Counted from the stretch's first letter, positions 40,720 to 49,903 are shown. The stretch: 64,000 bases of DNA from Humitalea sp050632385 (GCF_050632385.1 NZ_CP192599.1:3038001-3102000), one strand, 5' to 3'. The notes: generated by a model not told the origin, from the sequence alone. Numbers and translations: made by a program.

Positions 40720-42030
40720 ATGCCCTTCCCGCCCGCGCCTGCCTCCACCCATCCCGAAACCATCGCGCTGCATGCCGGCTGGCGCGCGGACCCGACCACG
40801 GGATCGGTCGCGGTGCCGATCCACCAGACGACATCCTTCCAGTTCCAGGACACCGGGCATGCCGAGCGGCTGTTCGGGCTGCAGGAACTCGGCATGATCT
40901 ACACGCGGATCATGAACCCGACCGTCGATGTGCTGGAGCAACGGCTCGCGGCGCTGGAGGGTGGGGCGGCGGCGCTGGCCGTGGGATCTGGCCAGGCGGC
41001 GACGGCGTTTTCCGTGATGAACCTGTGCTCGGCGGGGGACAATATTGTCTCCTCGACCGACCTCTACGGCGGCACCTGGAACCTTTTCGCCAATACGATG
41101 AAGCAGTTCGGCATCGAGGTCCGCTTCGTCGATCCCGCCGATCCGCAGGGTTTTGTCCGCGCGACCGATGACCGTACGCGCTGCTGGTATGCCGAGACGC
41201 TGCCGAACCCAAAACTGCAGGTCTTCCCGATCGCCGAGGTCGCCGCCCTTGGCCGCGCCATCGGCGTGCCGCTGATCATGGACAACACGGCGGCCGTGGT
41301 GCTGTGCAAGCCGCTGGCGCTGGGCGCCGCCATCGTGATGCATTCCACGACGAAGTGGATCGGCGGGCACGGCACCTCGATCGGCGGCGTGGTGATCGAT
41401 GGCGGGAATTTCGATTGGGCGGCCCATGCGGCCCGCTTCCCGACGCTGAACACGCCGGACCCGTCGTATCATGGCGCGGTCTGGACGGTGGCGGCCGCCC
41501 CGCTTGGGCCCATCGCCTATATCCTGCGGATGCGGACCTGCCTGTTGCGGGACCTCGGCGCGCCGATGTCGCCCTTCAACGCGTTCCAGACCCTGCAGGG
41601 GCTGGAGACGGTGTCGCTGCGGATGGAACGCCATTGCGCCAACGCGATCCGGGTCGCCGCTTACCTCGCCAGCCACCCGGCCATCGCCAGCGTCACCCAC
41701 CCCAGCCTGTTCCAGGGCGAGGCCAAGCGCCGGGCAGAGGCTGCGCTGACAGGCGGCTATGGCAGCCTGATGGGCTTCGAGTTGAAGGCGGGGGTCGAGG
41801 CCGGCCGCCGCTTCATCGAGGCGCTGCGGCTGTTCTACCATGTCGCCAATATCGGCGATGCGCGCAGCCTGGCGATCCATCCGGCCACGACGACGCACAG
41901 CCAGTTGAGCGCCCAGGAGCAATTGGCCTCCGGCGTCTCCCCCGGCTACGTGCGGCTGTCGATCGGAATCGAGCACATCGACGACATCATCGCCGACCTC
42001 GCCCAGGCGCTGGACAAGGCGAGCGCATAG
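40720..42030 (+). CDS. O-acetylhomoserine sulfhydrylase / Cys-Met-metabolism PLP enzyme
   Basis: A PLP enzyme of 436 residues of the Cys/Met metabolism family, nearest in style to MetY O-acetylhomoserine sulfhydrylases, which make homocysteine directly from sulfide. Motifs are PIHQTTSFQF, IYTRIMNPTVDVLEQRLAAL, ALAVGSGQAATAFSV and the Schiff-base Lys212 in HSTTKWIGGHGTSIGG. AGGAA lies seven bases before the ATG at 40720. A Cys in VVLCKPLALGA replaces the more common NTFATPYL-type segment, and the general region is shorter there. Methionine gamma-lyase is the alternative. No SAM-II riboswitch was recognised upstream. Confidence 0.85.
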   Translation: MPFPPAPASTHPETIALHAGWRADPTTGSVAVPIHQTTSFQFQDTGHAERLFGLQELGMIYTRIMNPTVDVLEQRLAALEGGAAALAVGSGQAATAFSVMNLCSAGDNIVSSTDLYGGTWNLFANTMKQFGIEVRFVDPADPQGFVRATDDRTRCWYAETLPNPKLQVFPIAEVAALGRAIGVPLIMDNTAAVVLCKPLALGAAIVMHSTTKWIGGHGTSIGGVVIDGGNFDWAAHAARFPTLNTPDPSYHGAVWTVAAAPLGPIAYILRMRTCLLRDLGAPMSPFNAFQTLQGLETVSLRMERHCANAIRVAAYLASHPAIASVTHPSLFQGEAKRRAEAALTGGYGSLMGFELKAGVEAGRRFIEALRLFYHVANIGDARSLAIHPATTTHSQLSAQEQLASGVSPGYVRLSIGIEHIDDIIADLAQALDKASA

Positions 42031-42075
42031 CAGCCCTGCGTATTTCACGGGGCCGCTGATTCGGCGAGGCTGCAC

Positions 42076-42111
42076 ACTCCCTCCGTTCCGTTACGGTGGA
42101 ACGCGGGGAGT
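42076..42111. terminator. Hairpin downstream of the sulfhydrylase gene
   Basis: ACTCCCTCCGTTCC at 42076-42089 pairs with GGAACGCGGGGAGT at 42098-42111 (12 of 14 positions) around an eight-base loop. It lies 46 bases after the sulfhydrylase stop and 77 bases before the next gene. No T-run follows, so it may end transcription weakly or protect RNA ends. Confidence 0.35.
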
Positions 42112-42187
42112 GCGTCGGAAAAATCCGGCGTTCGCAACAAGACGGTCCGGCCGCACGCACGGCCAGGTGCCGCGCGAAAGGCGATCG

Positions 42188-42904
42188 ATGTCGAATCATC
42201 CCAGTCTGGACCGGCGGTCCTTCCTTCAGGGAAGCGCCGTCGGCGGCGCGGCCGCGGCCACGCTTGGCGGCGCCACGCAGGTCGCGGCCCAAGCCGCACC
42301 GGCCGCGGCGCCAGCCGCGCCCAGCGGCGAGGGCTATACCTTCCTGACGCCGGACGAGATCGCCTTCGTCGAGGCGCTGGTGGACACCATGATCCCCGCC
42401 GACGACTTGACCCCCAAGGGCACCGAGGTCGGCATCGCGACCTACATCGACCGTGCGCTGGCCAGCGGCTGGGGCAAGGGCGACCGGCTGTATATGCAGG
42501 GGCCCTGGCGCACCGGCCATCCGAACCAGGGCTACCAACTGGCGCTTACGCCGGCGCAGCTTTGGCGCGCGGGGATCGAGGCGACCAATGCGCATTGCGT
42601 GAAAGCGCTGGGCAAAAGCTTCGACCAGGTCACCGAGGCGCAGCGTAACCAGGTGTTGCTCGACCTCGACCAGGGGCGCGTCACCTTCGACAGCGGCCTG
42701 CCGGCCCGGACCTTCTGGAGCATGGTCTACCAGAACGTGATGGAAGGGATGTTCGCCGACCCGATCTACGGCGGGAACCAGAACAAGGTCGGCTGGAAGA
42801 TGCTGGGCTTCCCTGGCGTCATCCAGAACAACCGCAACCACGTCGTCGCCTATCGCAACCGCAAGTACGAGGTCGAGCCCGTCTCGATCGCGGACATGAG
42901 CTGA
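42188..42904 (+). CDS. Gluconate 2-dehydrogenase subunit 3-type small subunit (Tat-exported)
   Basis: The gamma/subunit-3 protein of a membrane-bound FAD dehydrogenase, 238 residues. A Tat signal begins SLDRRSFLQGSAVGG with Arg9-Arg10 and runs to about residue 36. The mature part has YTFLTPDEIAFVEALVDTMIP and GTEVGIATYIDRAL, the family core, and ends in the VEPVSIADMS tail. This subunit has no cofactor of its own but helps export the folded flavoprotein, which lacks a signal. AAAGG precedes the ATG at 42188. It is 15 bases upstream of the GMC gene. Confidence 0.9.
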   Translation: MSNHPSLDRRSFLQGSAVGGAAAATLGGATQVAAQAAPAAAPAAPSGEGYTFLTPDEIAFVEALVDTMIPADDLTPKGTEVGIATYIDRALASGWGKGDRLYMQGPWRTGHPNQGYQLALTPAQLWRAGIEATNAHCVKALGKSFDQVTEAQRNQVLLDLDQGRVTFDSGLPARTFWSMVYQNVMEGMFADPIYGGNQNKVGWKMLGFPGVIQNNRNHVVAYRNRKYEVEPVSIADMS

Positions 42905-42919
42905 GGGGGGACGACGACC

Positions 42920-44692
42920 ATGGCACGCAAACTTCCCGAGGTTGATGTGGTGCTGGTCGGCTTCGGCTGGACCGGCGCGATCCTGGCCAAGGAACTGACC
43001 GAGGCGGGGATGAAGGTCGTGGCGCTGGAACGCGGTGCGATGCGCCGGCCGGAGGATGATTTCCAGGTTCCGCGCATCCGCGACGAATTGCGCTTCGGCA
43101 CGCGCACCGACCTGATGATGAACACCACGGTCGATACGCTGACCATTCGCAATACGCCCGACCAGGAAGCGCTGCCGATGCGCCGCCTCGGCTCCTTCCT
43201 GCCTGGCGAGGGGGTGGGTGGTGCCGGGTCGCACTGGAATGGCATCAACTGGCGCTGGGGCGACATGGAGCTGCAGATCCGCAGCAAATACATCGAGAAA
43301 TACGGCGCGGCCTACGTGCCCGAAGACATGAACCTGCAGGACTGGGGCATCACCTACGCCGAACTCGAACCCTTCTACGAGAAGTTCGAGAAGACCGCCG
43401 GGATCTCCGGCAAGGCGGGCAATCTGCGCGGCCAGCGCATCCCCGGCGGCAATATCTTCGAGGATCCGCGCGCCAACGAATACCCGCTGCCACCGCTGGA
43501 GGACCCGTTGTCGGGGATGCTCTTCGCCAAGGCCGCGGGGGAGATGGGCTATCACCCGCATCCGCGCCCGGCGGCCAATGCCAGCCAGGCCTATACCAAC
43601 CCGGACGGTGCGCGGCTTGGCGCCTGCCAATACTGCGGCTTCTGCGAACGCTTCGGCTGCGAGGCCAATGCCAAGGGCACCCCGGATGTCACCGTGATCC
43701 CGGTGGTGATGCGGAACCCGAATTTCTCGCTGCGCACCCATGCCTGGGTGACCAAGGTCAACAAGGACAGCGACGGCAAGAAGGTGACCGGCGTCAACTA
43801 CACCAACCTGCTGAATGGCGAGGAGTTGGAGCAGCCGGCCGGCATCGTCGTGCTCTCCGCCTATGGGCTGAACAACGTGGCGCTGCTGCTGTGGTCGGAT
43901 ATCGGCACGCCCTACAATCCGGCCACAGGCCAGGGATTGGTCGGCAAGAACTACTGCTACCAGACCGGCACGGGCGCGACCCTGTTCTTCCCCGACAAGG
44001 CCTTCAACCCCTTCATCGCGACCGGCTCCTGGGGCCAGAACATCGACGATTTCAACACGAATTGGGACTTCGATCGCCGACCGCACAACTACATCGGCGG
44101 CACGACCATTGCCGCGGGCGGCACGAACGGCCGCCCCATCGAATACCGCCCGTTGCCGGCCGGAACGCCACGCTGGGGAACGGCCTGGAAGCGCGCGGCG
44201 AAAGCGGGCTACCAGGGCGCCATGGGCATCGGGGCTTCAGGCTCGGTCATGCCGAACCGGGCCAATTTCCTCGACCTGGACCCGACCTGGCGCAACGCCT
44301 TCGGCCAGCCGCTGATGCGAATGACCTTCGAATACAAGCCCAACGAGATACGCCTGACGGAACACATCGCCGGCGTCATCAACAGGATCGCCGGCACCAT
44401 GGGCGCGGCGCAGGTCACCCCGGCGGGGCCGCGGCGGAGCTGGTCGGTCGTGCCGTACCAATCCACGCATAATACGGGCGGCGCGATCATGGGCGCGAAC
44501 CCGCGGGAGAGTGTGGTGAACAAGTATCTGCAGTCGTGGGACCTGCATAACCTGTTCGTCATGGGTGCCAGCGCCTTCCCGCACAACTCCGCCTACAACC
44601 CGACCGGCCCGGTCGGCGCGATGGCCTATTGGACGGCCGAGGCCATCAAGACGCGATACATGCGCGCCCCGGGCCCGATGGTGCCGACATGA
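42920..44692 (+). CDS. GMC-family FAD dehydrogenase, large subunit (gluconate 2-dehydrogenase-like)
   Basis: The flavoprotein subunit of a membrane-bound sugar or sugar-acid dehydrogenase, 590 residues. The FAD loop GFGWTG is at about 14-19, GAGSHWNGINWRWGD is the GMC signature region, and the catalytic His lies near 517 in STHNTGGAIMG. A second motif, GASAFPHNSAYNPTGP, is near 552. CQYCGFCERFGC (about 235-246) resembles the cysteine cluster that holds a 3Fe-4S centre in FAD-glucose dehydrogenases. Substrate could be gluconate, 2-ketogluconate or another polyol. Its stop overlaps the cytochrome gene start by four bases. Confidence 0.92.
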   Translation: MARKLPEVDVVLVGFGWTGAILAKELTEAGMKVVALERGAMRRPEDDFQVPRIRDELRFGTRTDLMMNTTVDTLTIRNTPDQEALPMRRLGSFLPGEGVGGAGSHWNGINWRWGDMELQIRSKYIEKYGAAYVPEDMNLQDWGITYAELEPFYEKFEKTAGISGKAGNLRGQRIPGGNIFEDPRANEYPLPPLEDPLSGMLFAKAAGEMGYHPHPRPAANASQAYTNPDGARLGACQYCGFCERFGCEANAKGTPDVTVIPVVMRNPNFSLRTHAWVTKVNKDSDGKKVTGVNYTNLLNGEELEQPAGIVVLSAYGLNNVALLLWSDIGTPYNPATGQGLVGKNYCYQTGTGATLFFPDKAFNPFIATGSWGQNIDDFNTNWDFDRRPHNYIGGTTIAAGGTNGRPIEYRPLPAGTPRWGTAWKRAAKAGYQGAMGIGASGSVMPNRANFLDLDPTWRNAFGQPLMRMTFEYKPNEIRLTEHIAGVINRIAGTMGAAQVTPAGPRRSWSVVPYQSTHNTGGAIMGANPRESVVNKYLQSWDLHNLFVMGASAFPHNSAYNPTGPVGAMAYWTAEAIKTRYMRAPGPMVPT

Positions 44693-45063
44693 TGATGCGA
44701 TCGGCCTTGCTTCTTGCCGTGGCGCTGGTCGCCACGGCCCCCCCGGCCCGCGCCGCCGACCCGGCGCGGGGTGAGGAGAAGTTCGCGCAGGACTGCGTCG
44801 CCTGCCACACGATGACCGGCGAGCACGGCCTTGGCCCAGGGCTGCGGGGCGTGATTGGCCGCCGCGCGGGGTCGCTTGAGGATTTCCGCTATTCGCCCGC
44901 CATGCGGCGGTCGGCCGTTGTCTGGAGTCCCGCCACCCTGGAAGCGTTCCTGGCCGAGCCGCAGGGCGTCGTGCGCGGCAACCGCATGCCGTTCGGGGGC
45001 GTCGAGAATGCCACGGACCGCGCCGATATCGTGGCCTACCTGGCGCGCGGCAGCCCACCCTGA
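44689..45063 (+). CDS. Class I cytochrome c, electron acceptor of the GMC dehydrogenase
   Basis: A periplasmic monoheme cytochrome c of 124 residues. The signal peptide (about 1-23) ends PARA; the heme site CVACH is at 36-40 and the distal Met lies near 99 in NRMPFGG. It is shorter than the triheme cytochrome subunits of typical gluconate dehydrogenases, so electrons probably pass from the flavoprotein to this small cytochrome and then to an oxidase. Three ATGs in a row (44689, 44692, 44695) are possible starts; the first overlaps the GMC stop. Confidence 0.92.
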   Translation: MMMRSALLLAVALVATAPPARAADPARGEEKFAQDCVACHTMTGEHGLGPGLRGVIGRRAGSLEDFRYSPAMRRSAVVWSPATLEAFLAEPQGVVRGNRMPFGGVENATDRADIVAYLARGSPP

Positions 45064-45165
45064 CCGGCCGGGCGGCTTTGCGGTCCGGTCGATCCGGCCT
45101 TAACTGCGCCGGAAACGCTGGACACGCATGATGCCGCACCCGACCACCTGCCACCGTTTGCCCGC

Positions 45166-46173
45166 ATGATCCCGCAGGCCCCCTTCCCGGCCGGCCGGCC
45201 GCGCCGCAACCGCGTGGACGCCGCGACGCGCCGCATGGTCGCCGAGAACCGCCTGTCGGTGGATGACCTGATCTGGCCGGTCTTCGTGATGGAGGGGACC
45301 GGCACGACCAGCCCCGTCGCCTCCATGCCCGGCATCGACCGGGTGACGATCGATCGCCTGGCGGCGCATGTGGAAGAGGCGGTGAAACTCGGCATCCCGG
45401 CGATCGCCCTGTTCCCGATGACCCCGCCCGAGGTGAAGGACGCCGAGGGCACCGAAAGCGGCAACCCCGACAACCTCATGTGCCGCGCCGCCCGCCTGCT
45501 GGCGCGGGAATTCCCCGACCTGGTGCTGGTCGGCGACGTGGCGCTCGACCCCTATACCGACCACGGCCATGATGGCGTGCTGCGCGATGGGCCTGGGGGG
45601 TCCTATGTCGCCAATGACGCGACCTTGCCCATCCTGGTGCGCCAGGCGGTCGTGCAGGCGGAGGCCGGGATCAGCATCATCGCGCCATCGGACATGATGG
45701 ACGGGCGGGTCGCGGCGATCCGCGCCGGGCTGGATGCCTCGGGGCTGATCCATACGCGGATCATGTCCTATGCGGCGAAATATGCCTCCGCCTTCTACGG
45801 GCCGTTTCGTGACGCGGTGGGGTCGGGCGGCGCGCTGCGCGGGGACAAGAAGACCTACCAGATGGATCCGGCCAATTCGGACGAGGCCCTGCGCGAGGTC
45901 GCGATGGACCTGGCCGAGGGCGCGGACATGGTCATGGTCAAGCCGGGGATGCCCTACCTGGACATCGTGCGGCGGGTGAAGGACGCGTTTTCCGCACCGA
46001 CCTTCGTGTATCAGGTGAGCGGCGAGTACGCGATGATCATGGCCTCGGTCGAACGCGGCTGGATCGACCATGACCGCGGCATGATGGAAAGCCTGATGGC
46101 GTTCAAGCGCGCCGGGGCGGATGGGGTGCTGACGTATTTTGCCGTGAAGGCCGCGCGGCTGCTGAAGGCCTAG
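45166..46173 (+). CDS. hemB: Delta-aminolevulinic acid dehydratase (porphobilinogen synthase)
   Basis: HemB, 335 residues, condenses two 5-aminolevulinates to porphobilinogen for heme. The two Schiff-base lysines are Lys205 in SYAAKYASAFYGPF and Lys259 in MVKPGMPYLD. The metal-site segment reads GDVALDPYTDHGHDG, with Ala/Asp instead of the zinc cysteines. This is therefore the magnesium/potassium type usual in alphaproteobacteria. No clear Shine-Dalgarno precedes the ATG at 45166. The TAG stop is formed by the CTAG end of the 59-bp palindrome. Confidence 0.96.
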   Translation: MIPQAPFPAGRPRRNRVDAATRRMVAENRLSVDDLIWPVFVMEGTGTTSPVASMPGIDRVTIDRLAAHVEEAVKLGIPAIALFPMTPPEVKDAEGTESGNPDNLMCRAARLLAREFPDLVLVGDVALDPYTDHGHDGVLRDGPGGSYVANDATLPILVRQAVVQAEAGISIIAPSDMMDGRVAAIRAGLDASGLIHTRIMSYAAKYASAFYGPFRDAVGSGGALRGDKKTYQMDPANSDEALREVAMDLAEGADMVMVKPGMPYLDIVRRVKDAFSAPTFVYQVSGEYAMIMASVERGWIDHDRGMMESLMAFKRAGADGVLTYFAVKAARLLKA

Positions 46174-46228
46174 TGTCCTGAAACTGAAATTCGCCGCAGT
46201 GCGGCGAATTTCAGTTTCGGCACACTAG
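46170..46228. repeat. 59-bp near-perfect palindrome bounded by CTAG
   Basis: Two 29-base arms meet at a single G (46199). Each starts CTAGTGT and contains GAAACTGAAATTCGCCGCA; only two positions of 29 differ. The left CTAG contains the TAG stop of hemB, and the right CTAG, read on the other strand, contains the TAG stop of the alpha/beta hydrolase gene. It fills the whole space between two convergent genes and can act as a terminator in both directions. Its exact boundaries suggest a mobile or dispersed repeat. Confidence 0.87.
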
Positions 46229-47067
46229 CCGCGCAGGAAATCCGCGATCAGCCCGGTCTGGTGGGCGTTCATCAGCGCCGGCGCGTGCCCGCAACCGGGG
46301 ATCGTTTCGAGGCGCACCGACGGCGCCTCGGCCATCCGGGCGGCGACCTCCGGCAGCAGCAGGTCGCTCAATGCCCCGCGCAGCAGCAGGACGGGGCGGG
46401 CCGCCACGGCCTCCCACATCGGCCACAGGTCCATGTCCGCTTCAACGCCGCCGCGCAGCGGGTCGCCGATCGCGGGATCGTAGTGCAGGCGCCACCGGCC
46501 ATCCGCGGTGACGCGCGCCGATGTCGTGGCCAGGTGCCGCCATTCGACATCGCTCAGGGCCCCGAAGGGCGCGTGGATGAAGCGCAGATGCGCCTCCAAT
46601 GCCGCGAAACTCGCAAAAACCTGGTCCAGCGCCAGATAGGCCCCGATGCGGTCGAGCGATGCCTTCGGGATGAAGGGCCCCACATCGTTCAGCACCAGGC
46701 GCCGCATCCGGTTGTCCGGCATGGCGGCGACGCCCATCGCGATCAGCCCGCCCATCGAGGTGCCGACCCAGTCGTACTCCCCAAGTGCCGCCAGCATCGG
46801 CGCCAGCACCGCGACGTAGTAGGGCACACCATATTGCGTGCCGTCCGCGAACCAGTCGCTGATCCCGCGCCCCGGCACGTCCGGGCAGATGACCCGGCGC
46901 CCATCGGCCGCCAGCGCCTGGGCCAGCGCATCGAAATCGCGCCCGCTGCGTGTCAGCCCATGCACGCACACCACCGGCCGCCCATCGGCCGGCCCCCATT
47001 CGTACCAGCGCAAGGTGACGGGGGCCGGCTGGAAAGGAACGCGGATGGCGCCCGTGCGGGGCGGCAT
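46225..47067 (-). CDS. Alpha/beta-fold hydrolase
   Basis: A cytosolic alpha/beta hydrolase of 280 residues. The oxyanion region is CVHGLTRSGRDFD, the nucleophile elbow is GTSMGGLIAMG with the catalytic serine, and the late GCGHAPALMN carries the catalytic histidine. An aspartate at the usual place follows LLLRGALSDLLLP. It shares one base with the CoA-transferase stop (TGATG), so a linked role in an acyl-CoA or ester route is plausible. The substrate is unknown. Its own stop is provided by the 59-bp palindrome. Confidence 0.85.
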   Translation of the reverse strand: MPPRTGAIRVPFQPAPVTLRWYEWGPADGRPVVCVHGLTRSGRDFDALAQALAADGRRVICPDVPGRGISDWFADGTQYGVPYYVAVLAPMLAALGEYDWVGTSMGGLIAMGVAAMPDNRMRRLVLNDVGPFIPKASLDRIGAYLALDQVFASFAALEAHLRFIHAPFGALSDVEWRHLATTSARVTADGRWRLHYDPAIGDPLRGGVEADMDLWPMWEAVAARPVLLLRGALSDLLLPEVAARMAEAPSVRLETIPGCGHAPALMNAHQTGLIADFLRG

Positions 47068-48275
47068 CAGACGATTTTGCCGGCGCGCAGGGTCGCGATC
47101 TCGTCGGGCGTCAGGCCCAGCAGGTCGGCCAGCACCTCATCCGTGTGCTGGCCCAGAAGCGGTGCGGCGCTGCGGTAGGTCGGCGGCGTCGCCGACAGGC
47201 GCACCGGGTTGGCGATGACCTGCACCGTCTCACCCGACGCATGCGGCATGTCCACCACCACGCCGCGCGCCTTCACATGCGGGTCGGCAAAAACCTGTTC
47301 CAGGGTGTTGATCGGCCCGCAGCCGATGCTGGCGGCCTCCAGCGCGTCCACCCAGGCGGTGGTGGTGCGGGACTGCATCACCGGCGTCAGGGTCGCGGTC
47401 ACCAGGGCGCGGTTTTCCACGCGGGCGGCGTTGGTGGCGAAGCGCGGGTCGTCCAGCAGCGCCTGCTGGCCCGTCACATCGCAGAAGCGCTTGAAGGTCG
47501 GGTCATTACCGACCGACAGCACGATGTAGCCATCCTCGGTCGGGAAGACCTGGTAGGGCACGATATTGGGGTGCTGGTTGCCCAGGCGGGGCGGGTTCTC
47601 CCCGGTCGCCAGGTAGTTCATCCCCTGGTTCGCCAGCCAGGCCACATGGGTGTCGAGCATCCCGATATCGATGCGCTGCCCCTCCCCGCTCACGTTGCGG
47701 TGCTGCAGCGCGGCCAGGATGCCGATGCAGCCATAGAGGCCGGCGAAGAGGTCGGCGACGGGGATGCCGACCTTTTGCGGCAGGCCATCGGGTTCACCGG
47801 TCAGCGACATCACCCCGCCCATCGCCTGGATCAGGCTGTCGTAGCCAGGGCGCGGCGCGTAGGGGCCCGTCTGGCCAAAGCCGGTGATCGAGCAATAGAT
47901 CAGCCGGGGGTAGGTTTCCTTCAGGTCTTCCCAGGACAGGCCGTACTTCGCCAAAGCGCCGACCTTGAAATTCTCCACCAGCATGTCGCAGGACGCGAGC
48001 AGGCTGTGGATGATCTGCTGACCCGCTTTCTGCGCGATATCGACCGTCAGGGATTTCTTGTTGCGGTTCACGCCGACGAAATAGGCGCTTTCCCGGGTAT
48101 TCGGCACATAGGGCGGCGCGAAGCCACGGGTGTCGTCGCCGGCGTCCGGCCGCTCGATCTTGATGACCTCGGCGCCGAGGTCCCCCAGCATCTGGGTGCA
48201 GGTCGGCCCCGCGAGAACACGGGTCAGGTCCAACACGCGAATGCCAGTCAGTGGTCCCGGGGCGGTCTCGGTCAT
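47067..48275 (-). CDS. CaiB/BaiF family III CoA-transferase
   Basis: A family III CoA-transferase of 402 residues, moving CoA between carboxylic acids. The N-terminal RVLDLTRVLAGPTCTQMLGD and ADVIKIE-like EVIKIERP segments are typical, and the catalytic Asp175 lies in GIPVADLFAGLYG. ENFKVGALAKYGL and GFGQTGPYAPRPGYD are family motifs. Formyl-, succinyl- or carnitine-CoA types cannot be told apart from sequence. It is divergent from the aldehyde dehydrogenase gene across 113 bases and coupled to the hydrolase gene. Confidence 0.9.
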   Translation of the reverse strand: MTETAPGPLTGIRVLDLTRVLAGPTCTQMLGDLGAEVIKIERPDAGDDTRGFAPPYVPNTRESAYFVGVNRNKKSLTVDIAQKAGQQIIHSLLASCDMLVENFKVGALAKYGLSWEDLKETYPRLIYCSITGFGQTGPYAPRPGYDSLIQAMGGVMSLTGEPDGLPQKVGIPVADLFAGLYGCIGILAALQHRNVSGEGQRIDIGMLDTHVAWLANQGMNYLATGENPPRLGNQHPNIVPYQVFPTEDGYIVLSVGNDPTFKRFCDVTGQQALLDDPRFATNAARVENRALVTATLTPVMQSRTTTAWVDALEAASIGCGPINTLEQVFADPHVKARGVVVDMPHASGETVQVIANPVRLSATPPTYRSAAPLLGQHTDEVLADLLGLTPDEIATLRAGKIV

Positions 48276-48388
48276 GCTATAGCCTCATGCTCTTGCCGGG
48301 GGGTGCCGCCCGGTTCATGTGTCGGGGCGGCTGATAGCCCCCAAGGCCCCCACGCGGAAGGGCCGCACCCATCGTCCGAGGAATAGCC

Positions 48389-49903
48389 ATGCTCGACCAG
48401 CCCCGCCACCCCACGCCCGAAGCGCCGACCGCCGATCCCTTTGCCTTGGCGCGCGCGATCAGCGGATTGCACTTCATCGGCGGGCGCTACGTCCCCGCGC
48501 GTTCGGGCCAGGTTTTTGCCGTGGTGAACCCTGCCACCGGCGAACAGGTCGGCACGGCGGCCGAAGGCGATGCCGCGGATGTGGATGCCGCGGTGCAGGA
48601 TGCCGCCCGTGCCCAGAAAGCCTGGGCCAAGGTCGCCGCCCGCAAGCGTGGGGCGCTGGTCTATCAATGCGCCGCCCTGCTGCGGACCCACCAGGACGAA
48701 CTCGGCCGACTGATCGCGCTGGAAACCGGCAAGGCCCTGCGGACCGAAAGCCGGGTCGAAGCCGGCGTGGTCGCCGATATCTTCGAATTCTTCGGCGGGC
48801 TGGGCGGTGAGTTGAAGGGCGAAAGCGTGCCCTTCGCCCCGGACGTTCTGTCGGTCACGATCCGCGAGCCGCTGGGCGTCGTCGGCGCGATCATCCCCTG
48901 GAACGTGCCGATGCTGCTGATGGCGCTGAAGATCGCGCCCGCGCTGGTTGCCGGCAATACGGTGGTGGTGAAGTCGGCCGAGGAAGCCCCCCTCGCCGTG
49001 CTGCGCATCTGCGAATTGTTGAACCGCATCCTGCCGCCTGGCTGCTTCAACATGTTGTCGGGCCAGGGGCCGGAATGCGGCGCGCCGCTGGTCGCGCACC
49101 CGCTGGTGAAGAAGGTGACCTTCACCGGCAGTGTCGAGACCGGGAAGATCGTCGCCCGGGCCGCGGCTGAAAAGCTGGTGCCGGTGACCTTGGAACTCGG
49201 CGGCAAGTCGCCGATGATCATTTTCGCCGATTGCGATTTTGAGAAGACGGTCGCGGGCGCGCTGACCTCCATGCGCTTCACCCGCCAGGGGCAGTCCTGC
49301 ACCGCCGCCAGCCGCATCTATGTCGAACGCCCGATCTTCGACCGCTTCGTGGCGGAGATGAAGACGCGGGTGGATGCCATGGTGATGGGCGACCCGCTGG
49401 ACGAGAAGACCGACATCGGCACGATCATCAGCCAGGGCCAGTTCGACAAGGTCCAGGGCTTCATCGCCGAGGGCCGCTCCACCCCGGGCGCCGTCACGCT
49501 GGAATGCAGCGCCATGCCGACCGATCCCGCGCTGAAGAAGGGCCTGTTCCTGCGCCCGGTCATCTTCACGGGCCTCGATGCCTCCTCCCGCCTGGTGCGC
49601 GAGGAGATCTTTGGCCCGGTGACGGTGGTGCAGCCCTTCGATGATGCCGAGTCCGTGCTGGCGGAAGCCAATGACAGCGAATACGGCCTGGCCGCGTCGC
49701 TCTGGACCAACAACCTGAAAATCGGGCTGGACCTGGCGCATCGCCTGGAAGCCGGTCTGGTGCAGATCAACCAGAACCTCGTGGTGCAGGCCAACCTGTC
49801 CTATGGCGGGGTGAAGTCCTCCGGCCTGGGCAAGGAAGCCTCGCTGGAGGCCATGCTCGAACACTTTACCCACAAGAAAACAATCATGGTGAACATGTCC
49901 TGA
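48389..49903 (+). CDS. NAD(P)-dependent aldehyde dehydrogenase
   Basis: An aldehyde dehydrogenase of 504 residues. Catalytic Cys304 is in GQSCTAASR and Glu269 in LELGGKSP, with the normal spacing of 35. IIPWNVPMLLMALKIAPAL is the cofactor-entry segment, FTGSVETG is the nucleotide loop, and EEIFGPVTVVQPF is the late glutamate region. It resembles betaine-aldehyde or aromatic-aldehyde types; substrate uncertain. It is divergent from the CoA-transferase gene and shares one base with the next gene (TGATG), an unusual tight coupling to an unknown protein. Confidence 0.9.
   Translation: MLDQPRHPTPEAPTADPFALARAISGLHFIGGRYVPARSGQVFAVVNPATGEQVGTAAEGDAADVDAAVQDAARAQKAWAKVAARKRGALVYQCAALLRTHQDELGRLIALETGKALRTESRVEAGVVADIFEFFGGLGGELKGESVPFAPDVLSVTIREPLGVVGAIIPWNVPMLLMALKIAPALVAGNTVVVKSAEEAPLAVLRICELLNRILPPGCFNMLSGQGPECGAPLVAHPLVKKVTFTGSVETGKIVARAAAEKLVPVTLELGGKSPMIIFADCDFEKTVAGALTSMRFTRQGQSCTAASRIYVERPIFDRFVAEMKTRVDAMVMGDPLDEKTDIGTIISQGQFDKVQGFIAEGRSTPGAVTLECSAMPTDPALKKGLFLRPVIFTGLDASSRLVREEIFGPVTVVQPFDDAESVLAEANDSEYGLAASLWTNNLKIGLDLAHRLEAGLVQINQNLVVQANLSYGGVKSSGLGKEASLEAMLEHFTHKKTIMVNMS

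Noticed and set aside
42020..42187. Attenuator or riboswitch before the GMC dehydrogenase operon
   Set aside because: Only one simple hairpin (42076-42111) is seen; it fits a terminator of the upstream gene and shows no alternative pairing.
41987..44086. A roughly 700-codon open frame opposite the GMC dehydrogenase genes
   Set aside because: Shadow of two clear genes; composition is Gly/His/Arg-rich and no motif is present.
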